Both the position numbers and the translations under genes were made by a program. From contig NZ_QEOO01000013.1 in the NCBI RefSeq assembly GCF_003121585.1, forward strand, positions 1-46,063: DNA of 46,063 bases, read 5' to 3'. The notes beneath the pieces are model-generated. The model was not told where the DNA came from. It made no database searches and saw nothing but the letters and a program-made list of their open reading frames with translations. Within the stretch, counting starts at the first letter, position 1; each line of letters opens with the position of its first letter. Positions 18,575-25,691 of this stretch are shown here, piece after piece. This stretch comes from Nocardioides speluncae (GTDB taxonomy: Bacteria > Actinomycetota > Actinomycetes > Propionibacteriales > Nocardioidaceae).

Positions 18575-19059
18575 CCGAAGATCCCACGCCCGGCTCGCCT
18601 GAGCCGGGACGAGTCCGAACCACCCCGACCGGCGTTCTGGTCGGCTGGGGACTGGTCGGACTGGTCGGCGGCTGGGTGCTCCGGCCGCTGTCCGAGAGCT
18701 TCCAGGAGACCGCCCCGATCGTCACCTGGGCGCCGGTCGGCGTGCTGTTCTTCGTCGCCGCGATCCTGGGCGCGACGGCATGGCTGACCTGGCGCGCCGT
18801 ACACGTCCGGCGGGAGCGGCTCCAGCCGCATCAGGCGGTCAACCGGCTGGTGCTCGCGAAGGCGTGTGCGCTGGTCGGTGCGCTGGTCTGCGGCGGCTAC
18901 TTCGGGTACGCCGTCAGCTGGATCGGCCTGAACACCGAACTGGCTGGCCAGCGGCTGTTCCGGTCGCTGGTCGCTGGGGTCGCCGGGCTGCTGATCGTGA
19001 TCGCCGCTGGGGCCCTAGAGCGCGCGTGTCGGGTCCGAAAGGACGACACCGACCTTTAA
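18571..19059 (+). CDS. DUF3180 membrane protein
   Basis: 162-aa actinobacterial membrane protein of the DUF3180 family with four hydrophobic segments (about 22-40, 52-74, 95-117 and 130-150). Its function is unknown, but it regularly follows folK. The GTG start overlaps the folK stop. Confidence 0.85.
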   Translation: MTEDPTPGSPEPGRVRTTPTGVLVGWGLVGLVGGWVLRPLSESFQETAPIVTWAPVGVLFFVAAILGATAWLTWRAVHVRRERLQPHQAVNRLVLAKACALVGALVCGGYFGYAVSWIGLNTELAGQRLFRSLVAGVAGLLIVIAAGALERACRVRKDDTDL

Positions 19060-19062
19060 CCT
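19057..19062 (+). promoter_or_regulatory. TAACCT -10 box, possible leaderless promoter
   Basis: TAACCT lies 7 nt before the next ATG, across the stop of the DUF3180 gene, with no ribosome site. Confidence 0.35.
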
Positions 19063-19069
19063 GTGTGGC

Positions 19070-19657
19070 ATGTCTTCCCCTGCCGTCCGTCGTCGTCAAC
19101 GTAGTGTGCGACTTTTAGTCGCCTGCGTTCTTCTCGCTGTGTCAGCACTACTCGTGATCGGTGCGGTGCTCAGCGGGTCTGCCGTCCTGGTGACTGTCTC
19201 CGCGATCGTGGCCGTGGCCCTCGGCGCCGCCGCGACCCGGATCACTCACAGTGAGCTGATGCAGTCCCGGCGCGATGCCGGCAACGAGCTGAAGAAGCAG
19301 GCGCAGGCGTACGCCGAGATGACGGCCGAGCGGACCGAGGACAACCGCCGGTTCGCCGCCACCATGGCCGACCGGATCATGGACCGGCAGCGCACCATCC
19401 ACCAGCTGGAGAACGAGCTGTCCGCGACCCAGAAGAAGGTCGCCGAGCTGACCCTTCAGCGCAGCGCCGAGGCCCGTCGCGCCGATGCCGCCGAGAAGCG
19501 CCTCGGCGAGTCCGAGAAGGCCACCACCGCCGCCGAGATCCGGGTCGCCGAGCTCACCAACCGGGTCGCCGAGCTCGAGCAGCGGATCGACGACCTCAAG
19601 GCCGAGCTGGCAGCCTGGGAAGTCGCGGCCAAGGAGCCGGCGCGGAAGCACGCGTAG
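19070..19657 (+). CDS. Membrane-anchored coiled-coil protein
   Basis: 195-aa protein not assigned to a named family. Two adjacent hydrophobic segments (about 14-55) are followed by a long charged heptad-rich region (about 65-190, with repeats of the VAELxxRVAELEQRIDDL kind) that should form a coiled coil, probably cytoplasmic. It likely acts as a membrane-bound scaffold; nothing more specific can be read. It is the last gene of the folate-side run and faces the ABC ATPase gene. Confidence 0.72.
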   Translation: MSSPAVRRRQRSVRLLVACVLLAVSALLVIGAVLSGSAVLVTVSAIVAVALGAAATRITHSELMQSRRDAGNELKKQAQAYAEMTAERTEDNRRFAATMADRIMDRQRTIHQLENELSATQKKVAELTLQRSAEARRADAAEKRLGESEKATTAAEIRVAELTNRVAELEQRIDDLKAELAAWEVAAKEPARKHA

Positions 19658-19677
19658 CGGGGTTGTTGTTTCGGGCG

Positions 19678-19837
19678 TGATCCACCGGCGGGCGCGCGCC
19701 CGGGCAGGCGCGGGGCGCTGCGGCGGCGCGTCGCGCGCCTGATGCTCGCCCTTGGTTGCGCGCCGTTGGCGCGCGCCGCGGCCAAGCCGCTTGACGCTGC
19801 CCAGCGCCTGCCCGCGCCCACGCCCGCCGGCGGGTCA
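19678..19837. repeat. Hyper-GC convergent spacer with 34-bp imperfect inverted repeat
   Basis: The 206-bp gap between convergent genes is almost pure G/C. Its outer arms, 19678-19711 and 19804-19837, are reverse complements over 34 positions with five mismatches and no gaps, enclosing 92 bp of further GC-rich partial palindromes. No plausible reading frame is seen. It may be a bidirectional terminator or a small palindromic repeat element. Confidence 0.6.
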
Positions 19838-19863
19838 TTGGGCGCCCGGTCGTGGGTTTCGGG

Positions 19864-20889
19864 TCAGTGGGAGTTGGTGTTGACGGACTGACGCAGCGCT
19901 GAGTGGATGCCGTTGGGCGTGAGCACGCCCAGGAACTCTGCGCCACGACGGACGCCGAGCACAGGCTGGTCGGCGCGCATCAGCTCGGCCAGGGCGTCCT
20001 CCAGCGAGGAGTCGACGTCGATGGCGCCGGCGAGGTCGCCGGTCTTGTGGGTGCCGATGGGCTCGAGGTGGTCCGGGTCGATCGGAGTCACCGCGAGCCG
20101 GCGCAGGCCGCGGGAGGATCCGACGAAGTCGGCCACGAACTCATCGGCGGGGTTGCCGAGGACGGCGGCGGGTACGTCGTACTGAGCCAGGCGGCCGCCG
20201 GTGGCGAAGACCGCGACCCGGTCGCCCATCTTCACCGCCTCGTCGATGTCGTGGGTGACCAGGACGACGGTCTTGCCGAGCTCGCGCTGCAGGCGCAGGA
20301 ACTCGTCCTGCAGCCGCCCGCGGACCACCGGGTCGACGGCACCGAACGGCTCATCCATCAGCAGCACCGGCGGGTTGGCCGCGAGCGCGCGGGCCACGCC
20401 GACGCGCTGCCGCTGGCCGCCGGAGAGATGGTGCGGGTAGCGGTCGGAGTACGTCGCCGGGTCGAGGCCGACCAGCTCCATCAGCTCGTGCGCACGCTCC
20501 CGCGCGACGGCCTTGGACTCGCCGTACAGCAGCGGCACGGTCATCACGTTGGTGACGATCTTCTGGTGGGGGAAGAGGCCGATCTGCTGGATGACGTAGC
20601 CGATGCCGCGGCGCAGCGCGACCGGGTCGGACTTGGTGACGTCCTTGCCGTCCAGGAAGATCCGCCCGGTGGTCGGCTCGATGAGACGGTTGATCATCTT
20701 GAGCGTCGTGGACTTACCGCAACCGGACGGACCGACCAGGCAGACAATCTCGCCGCGGGCGACGTCGAGGTCGAGAGCGTGGACGGCGGTGGTGCCGTCG
20801 GCGTACGTCTTCCCGACTCCCTCGAGCCGGATCATCGAATCGTCATCGGTGCCTGACTCGTCTTGGGGGTGGCCCCCGGTAACGTCCAT
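19864..20889 (-). CDS. Osmoprotectant/glycine betaine ABC transporter ATP-binding protein
   Basis: 341-aa ABC ATPase of the quaternary-amine uptake family (OpuCA/ProV-like). Walker A GPSGCGKST is at 53-61, the signature LSGGQRQRV and Walker B VLLMDEPFGAVD follow, and the C-terminal 90 residues resemble a CBS-type regulatory segment (DLAGAIDVDSSLEDALAELM...). It powers the two permeases on the opposite strand. The start is uncertain: the ATG at 20889 keeps an acidic leader, while an internal ATG at 20835 (MIRLEGVGKTY) gives the canonical N-terminus. The gene is divergent from its partners with essentially no gap. Confidence 0.9.
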   Translation of the reverse strand: MDVTGGHPQDESGTDDDSMIRLEGVGKTYADGTTAVHALDLDVARGEIVCLVGPSGCGKSTTLKMINRLIEPTTGRIFLDGKDVTKSDPVALRRGIGYVIQQIGLFPHQKIVTNVMTVPLLYGESKAVARERAHELMELVGLDPATYSDRYPHHLSGGQRQRVGVARALAANPPVLLMDEPFGAVDPVVRGRLQDEFLRLQRELGKTVVLVTHDIDEAVKMGDRVAVFATGGRLAQYDVPAAVLGNPADEFVADFVGSSRGLRRLAVTPIDPDHLEPIGTHKTGDLAGAIDVDSSLEDALAELMRADQPVLGVRRGAEFLGVLTPNGIHSALRQSVNTNSH

Positions 20890-20892
20890 GCC

Positions 20893-21606
20893 GTGACCCT
20901 ACTCGTGCCCGCCGACACTGCTGCGGAGACTGAGCCGAGCTGTTACAGCCGGCTGGTCAACGACTGGTGGTGCGGGCAGTACCTCTCCGATCGCCAGCAG
21001 GAGCTGGTCGACGCCACCGTCGAGCACCTCGTGATCACCGCGTCGGCGATAGTGCTCGGCCTGGCGATCGCGTTTCCGCTGGCGCTGATCGCCCGCCGGA
21101 TTCCGCGGCTGCAAGGGGCGATCCTCGGGGTGTCCACCGGGCTCTACACGATCCCGTCGCTGGCGCTGTTCCCGCTGCTGGTGCCGTTCACCGGCATCAG
21201 CCAGACCACGGTGGTGGTCGGGCTGGCGCTGTACGCGCTGACGATCCTGGTGCGCGGCATGCTCGACGGCTTCGGTGCGGTGCCCGCGGACGTGCGCGAG
21301 TCGGCGAAGGGCCTCGGCTACTCGCCGGCCAAGCAGCTCTTCAAGATCGAGCTGCCGCTCGCTCTGCCGGTGATCATGGGCGGGCTGCGGGTGGCGACGG
21401 TGTCGACGGTCGCGCTCACCACGGTCGGCACGCTCGTGGATCACGGCGGGTTGGGAAATCTGATTGCCTCTGGGGTGCGTGACAACTTCCGCGCCCAGCT
21501 GCTGGCGGCGTGCGTGCTCTGCGTGCTGATCGCCGTACTGCTCGACGTACTCCTAGTGCTCTCGCAACGGCTGCTGACGCCCTGGACGAGGGGAGCGCGG
21601 GTATGA
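20893..21606 (+). CDS. Osmoprotectant ABC transporter permease 1
   Basis: 237-aa inner-membrane permease of the OpuCB/ProW type with five to six hydrophobic segments. The cytoplasmic EAA loop is ESAKGLGYSPAKQLFKIELP. The N-terminus has two cysteines before the first helix. GTG codons at 20893 and 20905 and a TTG at 20863 are all possible; 20893 avoids overlap with the divergent ATPase gene. Its stop overlaps the second permease start (ATGA). Confidence 0.88.
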   Translation: MTLLVPADTAAETEPSCYSRLVNDWWCGQYLSDRQQELVDATVEHLVITASAIVLGLAIAFPLALIARRIPRLQGAILGVSTGLYTIPSLALFPLLVPFTGISQTTVVVGLALYALTILVRGMLDGFGAVPADVRESAKGLGYSPAKQLFKIELPLALPVIMGGLRVATVSTVALTTVGTLVDHGGLGNLIASGVRDNFRAQLLAACVLCVLIAVLLDVLLVLSQRLLTPWTRGARV

Positions 21607-22337
21607 GCGTCTTCGGAGACACCTGGGAGTACCTCACCACGCTGGCCAACTGGCGCGGCGACGAGGGGATGCTGGCGCTGCTGCTCCAGCAGCTGCTGCT
21701 GTCGGTGACAGCGTTGGGGATCGCGGTCGCGATCGGGCTGCCGATCGCGCTCTGGCTGGGCCACCTCGGCCGAGGCGGGTTCCTCGCGATCAACATCAGC
21801 AACGTCGGCCGGGCGATCCCGACGTTCGCGCTGCTCGGCCTGCTGGTCACCGCCGACTGGCCGGGGGTCGACACGTTCGGTCCCTACGGCCGCGCCGGGC
21901 TGGCCACGCTGCTCGCGCTGGCGGCGTTCGCGCTGCCGCCGATCATCACCAACGCCTACATCGCGATGCGCGAGGTGCCGGCCGACGTGAAGGAGGCGGC
22001 CGACGGGATGGGCATGCACGGCACCCAGAAGTTCTGGCGGGTCGAGCTGCCGCTGGCGCTGCCGCTGGTGGTCGCCGGCGTCCGGCTGGCGCTGGTGCAG
22101 GTGTGGGCGACCGCGACGATCGCGGCGCTGGTCGCCGGACCCGGGCTCGGCCGCGTGATCACCGACGGCTTCTACAACTCCTACTACGGCAAGGGCATCG
22201 CCGGTGCCGTGGTGGTCGCGCTGGTTGCCCTGGCACTCGAGCTCGGCGCCGCGGGAATCCAGCGGGCGGTCAACCCGTTGCCCCGGAGCACGACCGGCCG
22301 CAAGGCTGAGGCGGCGCCTGAACCCGCTGCGAAATAG
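21603..22337 (+). CDS. Osmoprotectant ABC transporter permease 2
   Basis: 244-aa permease of the OpuCD/ProW type. The EAA loop is EAADGMGMHGTQKFWRVELP; five to six transmembrane segments are visible, with a short Pro/Ala-rich C-terminal tail. It should form a heterodimeric channel with the preceding gene product, to which it is coupled by an ATGA overlap. The binding protein follows after 61 nt. Confidence 0.9.
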   Translation: MSVFGDTWEYLTTLANWRGDEGMLALLLQQLLLSVTALGIAVAIGLPIALWLGHLGRGGFLAINISNVGRAIPTFALLGLLVTADWPGVDTFGPYGRAGLATLLALAAFALPPIITNAYIAMREVPADVKEAADGMGMHGTQKFWRVELPLALPLVVAGVRLALVQVWATATIAALVAGPGLGRVITDGFYNSYYGKGIAGAVVVALVALALELGAAGIQRAVNPLPRSTTGRKAEAAPEPAAK

Positions 22338-22398
22338 AGATGCAGGATCCGGACACGCGTGGCCGACCGGTCACGGGACACAGAAGGTGAGTTTTGAG

Positions 22399-23346
22399 AT
22401 GCAGGTACGACGGATTCTCGCGGCGACGGTCGCGACTGGAGCGGTGCTTCTCGTGGGCGCCTGTGCGGGGGACGACCTCGCGAAGGACGAGGGCGACGAC
22501 TCACCCAGCGCGGGCTCGGGCGGCGGGGAGGTGCGGCTGACCGGGCAGAACTTCCCAGAGGCGACCCTGATGGCGAGCATCTACGAGCAGCTGCTGACGG
22601 CCGAGGGGTACGACGTCACCGTCGACCTGGTCGGCACACGCGACATCTACATGCAGGAGTTCCCCGGGGACTACGACATCGTCCCGGAGTATGTCGGCGG
22701 CATCGTCGACTACCTCAACACCACCAAGAACGGGCCGGAGTCCGAGCCGCTGACGACCTCCGACGCGGCCGAGTCGATCACCAACGCCCAGTCGCTGCTC
22801 GACGCCGAAGGGATCACGCTGCTGGCACCGTCGGCGGCCGCGGACACCAACGCGTTCTTCGTGACCGAGGAGTACTCCGAGAGCGAGCGTGTCACCAAGC
22901 TGTCCGACCTCGAGGGCAAGGAGATCGTCCTCGCCGGCGCCCCGGACTGCAAGGGCCGCCCCGACTGTGAGGGTGGCCTGACGGACGTCTACGGCATCAA
23001 GGTCACCAAGATTCTGCCGCTCGGCTACGGAGGCGATTCAGTGAACCGGGCGGTGATCGACGGCGAGGCGCAGCTTGGAGAGACTGCAACTACCGACGGC
23101 ACCTTGGAATCGCAGAGTCTGGTGCTGCTGGAGGACGACAAGCAGATCCAGCCGGCTCAGAACCTGATCCCGGCGGTCAGCTCGGACTTCCTTGCCGAGC
23201 ACCCCGACCTCGAGGAGACCCTGAACGCCCTGATGGCGGCGCTGGATACCGATCGGCTGACCGACCTTAACGGTCAGGTTGCTGTCGAGCGGGCCAAGCC
23301 GGAGGACGTCGCCAAGGACTTCCTCGAGGGCGCCGGCCTCATCTGA
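22399..23346 (+). CDS. Glycine betaine/choline-binding lipoprotein
   Basis: 315-aa substrate-binding protein of the OpuAC/ProX family. The lipobox LVGAC places the lipidated cysteine at 22, after a short signal sequence. The mature part starts with an acidic/Ser-rich linker, then the EVRLTGQNFPEATLMASIYEQ segment common to osmoprotectant-binding proteins. The start MQVRRIL is chosen for the signal peptide; longer in-frame readings overlap the permease. It delivers betaine-like solutes to the two permeases; the exact ligand is inferred from family only. Confidence 0.9.
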   Translation: MQVRRILAATVATGAVLLVGACAGDDLAKDEGDDSPSAGSGGGEVRLTGQNFPEATLMASIYEQLLTAEGYDVTVDLVGTRDIYMQEFPGDYDIVPEYVGGIVDYLNTTKNGPESEPLTTSDAAESITNAQSLLDAEGITLLAPSAAADTNAFFVTEEYSESERVTKLSDLEGKEIVLAGAPDCKGRPDCEGGLTDVYGIKVTKILPLGYGGDSVNRAVIDGEAQLGETATTDGTLESQSLVLLEDDKQIQPAQNLIPAVSSDFLAEHPDLEETLNALMAALDTDRLTDLNGQVAVERAKPEDVAKDFLEGAGLI

Positions 23347-23351
23347 CCTCT

Positions 23352-23498
23352 CTCGGGTGGTCGAGCAGGTTGCGCTAGCAACCGTCGTCGAGACCACGGC
23401 GCGTCATGGTGGTCTCGATGACGGCCCCAGCACCGCGGCCGCGTGGCCGCGACCGCGATGCTGCGGTTGCTGGCGCTCGCTGCTCGACCACCCGCGAG
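23352..23498. repeat. Composite palindromic intergenic element
   Basis: The outer arms CTCGGGTGGTCGAGCAG (23352-23368) and CTGCTCGACCACCCGCGAG (23480-23498) are complementary apart from a two-base difference. Inside lie GGTTGC/GCAACC (23368-23383) and CGAGACCAC/GTGGTCTCG (23389-23397 and 23409-23417). Intergenic palindromes with GGTGGTCGAG arms are common in Nocardioides-like genomes as far as I recall. It may terminate the transporter operon. It has no gene. Confidence 0.6.
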
Positions 23499-23499
23499 G

Positions 23500-23844
23500 T
23501 TAGGCTTCGCCCGGTCGGAGGGCGAGGGCGGCGGGGCCGATGCTGCGCTCGTCCAACGCCGTGCTGATCCTCGCCAGGTCGAGGCGCGCCGGCTCGCCCG
23601 TGTGCGGCACCGCCACGCCGCCCAACCCGGGGCTGCCTCGGAGGCGGCCAGCTGCTCGGCGTACTCCATGACGGCGGTAGCGTCGGCACACCGGTCCTGC
23701 TCGACCAGCCAGGCGGTACAGCGGGGTCAGGACGCTGTTGGTCAGTGAGCGGGACGCCAAGAACTCCACCGCGGCCGACGGCGGCAGCGCCCACCACTCG
23801 CCAAGGAGCCGGGATCTCGATGAGGTACCGGTGCATGTCGCCGG
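23500..23844 (-). pseudogene. Decayed copy of the 3' end of the GT2 glycosyltransferase gene
   Basis: This stretch aligns along its whole length with the last part of the intact glycosyltransferase gene at 24546-24903. Its pieces lie in different frames: MHRYLIEIP, then EWWALPPSAAVEFLASRSL with SVLTPLYRL, then MEYAEQLAASEAAPG, then GEPARLDLARI and PAALALRP up to a stop. At least three frameshifts separate them, so it is not translatable. Similarity begins exactly beside the stop of the PIN toxin gene. It is a relic of a paralogue or of a displaced original 3' end. Confidence 0.85.
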
Positions 23845-23845
23845 T

Positions 23846-24262
23846 CTACCCGATCCTCTCGACCTTGACTGCGGTGTCGGCAAGGAGTAACCGCAGGTCG
23901 TCAGGATCCGAGGTCAGCAAGACGACGGGCGCCGGCAAGGCGAGCGCAGTGGCTGCGACGACCGCATCGACCGTCAGGTCGCGAGGCTTGCGGCGCGTCG
24001 ATGCAGCGACGGCCCGGAGCCGTCCGGCCCGGTATCCGATTTCGTCGGTTACTACTTCGAGTCGCAGAGACTTGGCGACGCGACGTACTCCGGCGTCGCG
24101 GGATGTTCCGTCGGTGACCTCGGCAAGTGTGACGGTCGATGCGTGCAGCGTCGAGTCGGTTCGCCGGGCGACGGTCGCCCACGCCTGGAGCCGGCGCTCG
24201 TCGGCCACTAGAGCCGAGAGCGCTTCGGCGTCGAGCAGGATCGAGTGGGATCGGACGATCAC
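23846..24262 (-). CDS. PIN-domain ribonuclease toxin (VapC type)
   Basis: 138-aa PIN-domain protein. LLDAEALSALV near the N-terminus gives the first acidic residue, TLAEVTDG the second, DLTVDAVVAATAL the third and LLTSDPDDLRLL the last, so the active site looks complete; RNA cleavage is inferred from the family. The GTG start overlaps the antitoxin stop (GTGA). The gene ends directly against the glycosyltransferase relic. It is a different subfamily from the PIN toxin near hpt. Confidence 0.85.
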   Translation of the reverse strand: MIVRSHSILLDAEALSALVADERRLQAWATVARRTDSTLHASTVTLAEVTDGTSRDAGVRRVAKSLRLEVVTDEIGYRAGRLRAVAASTRRKPRDLTVDAVVAATALALPAPVVLLTSDPDDLRLLLADTAVKVERIG

Positions 24263-24489
24263 CCGGCCAGCCGGCCCATGATCGCGGCGACCTCGTCCTC
24301 GTCGACGACGCCGTGCTCGGCCTCCATGCGTGCAAGGGCGTCATCGAGGGCGTCCCGCTCGAGCTGGCGGGCCACGGCGCCGGCGACGTACGCCGAGAAG
24401 CCACGCGACCCGACGCGGGCGCGAACGCCCTCGGAGGTGGCCGCGGGGATGGAGACGGAGTGCTTCTCGACGCCAGCGGGAATACCCAT
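24259..24489 (-). CDS. Antitoxin of the PIN toxin (ribbon-helix-helix-like)
   Basis: 76-aa protein. KHSVSIPAATSEGVRARVG has the strand-helix layout of a ribbon-helix-helix or related antitoxin, and the acidic C-terminal half (EAEHGVVDEDEVAAIM) would bind the toxin. The ATG at 24489 is supported by a TAGGAT box 6 nt upstream that lies within an inverted repeat, as expected for autoregulation. It is coupled to the toxin gene by a 4-nt overlap. Confidence 0.83.
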   Translation of the reverse strand: MGIPAGVEKHSVSIPAATSEGVRARVGSRGFSAYVAGAVARQLERDALDDALARMEAEHGVVDEDEVAAIMGRLAG

Positions 24490-24495
24490 GGTCGA

Positions 24496-24514
24496 ATCCT
24501 ACTTCGAGTAGGAT
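24496..24514 (-). promoter_or_regulatory. Promoter -10 box inside an inverted-repeat operator
   Basis: ATCCTAC (24496-24502) and GTAGGAT (24508-24514) are perfect inverted repeats around a 5-nt TTCGA centre. On the minus strand the proximal arm contains TAGGAT, 6 nt before the antitoxin ATG. Binding of the antitoxin complex here would block a leaderless promoter. Confidence 0.62.
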
Positions 24515-24545
24515 ATCTCGGGCAAGTGGGTTGACGAGGCGCGCC

Positions 24546-25691
24546 TCAGGCCTCGTCGGGGCGGAGGGTGAGGGCGGCGGGGTCGATGTTCGCCTCCTTC
24601 AACGCCTCGCTGATCTTCGCCAGGTCGAGGCGCGGCGGCTCGCCCGTCGACGGGACCGGCACGCCACCCAGGCCGGGTGCGGCTTCGGAGGCGGCCAGCT
24701 GGCCGGCGTACTCCATGACGGCGGTGGCGTCGGCGCGCCGGTCGTGCTCGACCAGCCAGCCGGTGAGGCGGTGCAGCGGGGTGAGCACGCTGTGCACCAG
24801 CGACCGCGACGACCAGAACTCCACGACTGCCGACTGCAGCAGCGTCCACCATTCGTCGGAACAGCCGGGGATCTCGATGAAGTAGCGGTGCATATCGCCG
24901 GCCAGCACCCGCTCCAGGAAGACCTCGCGGGTGTTCACGTTGCCGTGCGCCTCGACCGACGCGAGCGCCATCCGCTTGGTGGCGATCCGGTCCTCGAGGT
25001 CGGCGAGCGCCGAGCGCTGCTGGGTGATCGACGTGCCGTCGCCGCGGATCCGCCAGTGATAGACGATGTCGGGGAGTACGTCGAAGCGGCCGGCGAGGTA
25101 GGCGCGCGTGGTCGTCGGCTGGTCCTCGTAGCGGACCCGCTCCGGCCACTCCAGGCCGGCCGACTGCCAGAACGAGGTCCGGAAGACCTTGTTCCACGCG
25201 AACACGTCACCGAGGATCTCGGGATGCTGGTCGGCGGTGATGCCACGCCAGCGCGGGTTGTGCAGGCCGTGCATCCAGCCCGGCTCGTGCAGCTCGCCGC
25301 CCCGGTCGGTCTCCCAGCGCACGATCGAGCCGGTCGCGAAGTCCGACCCGGATCGGGTCAGCGAGCCGACCATCCGCGAGTACGCCGCCGGCGGCACCAC
25401 GTCGTCGGAGTCCAGGAACGCGACGTACTCGCCGCGGACGTGCTGCATACCGACGTTGCGCGCCGCGCCGAGACCGCCGTTCGCCGTGTGTACGACGCGC
25501 ACCCGGTCATCGCGCTCGGCGTACCCGTCGGCGATGGCGCCCGACGAGTCGGTCGCACCATCGTCGACGACCACCACGTCGAGCGCGCGGTGCCGCGACG
25601 CGAGAACGCTGTCCAGGCAGGCCGGCAGGTAGTCCTCGACGTTATAGACCGGCACCACCACGCTCAGCAGTGGCTGGCGACGGCCGAACAT
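24546..25691 (-). CDS. Family 2 glycosyltransferase (GT-A)
   Basis: 381-aa GT2 enzyme. The N-terminal GT-A domain opens with SVVVPVYNVEDYL and VVVDDGATDSSG, and FLDSDD (about residue 95) is the DXD metal/nucleotide-sugar site; the EDQPTT segment around 220 is the probable acceptor-side acidic motif. The C-terminal 120 residues are a helical extension specific to this group, and a decayed second copy of that part lies at 23500-23844. It transfers a sugar to a cell-surface glycan or teichoic-type polymer, with substrate unknown. The ATG overlaps the stop of the upstream pyruvyltransferase-GT8 gene by one base, so the two are coupled. Confidence 0.9.
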   Translation of the reverse strand: MFGRRQPLLSVVVPVYNVEDYLPACLDSVLASRHRALDVVVVDDGATDSSGAIADGYAERDDRVRVVHTANGGLGAARNVGMQHVRGEYVAFLDSDDVVPPAAYSRMVGSLTRSGSDFATGSIVRWETDRGGELHEPGWMHGLHNPRWRGITADQHPEILGDVFAWNKVFRTSFWQSAGLEWPERVRYEDQPTTTRAYLAGRFDVLPDIVYHWRIRGDGTSITQQRSALADLEDRIATKRMALASVEAHGNVNTREVFLERVLAGDMHRYFIEIPGCSDEWWTLLQSAVVEFWSSRSLVHSVLTPLHRLTGWLVEHDRRADATAVMEYAGQLAASEAAPGLGGVPVPSTGEPPRLDLAKISEALKEANIDPAALTLRPDEA

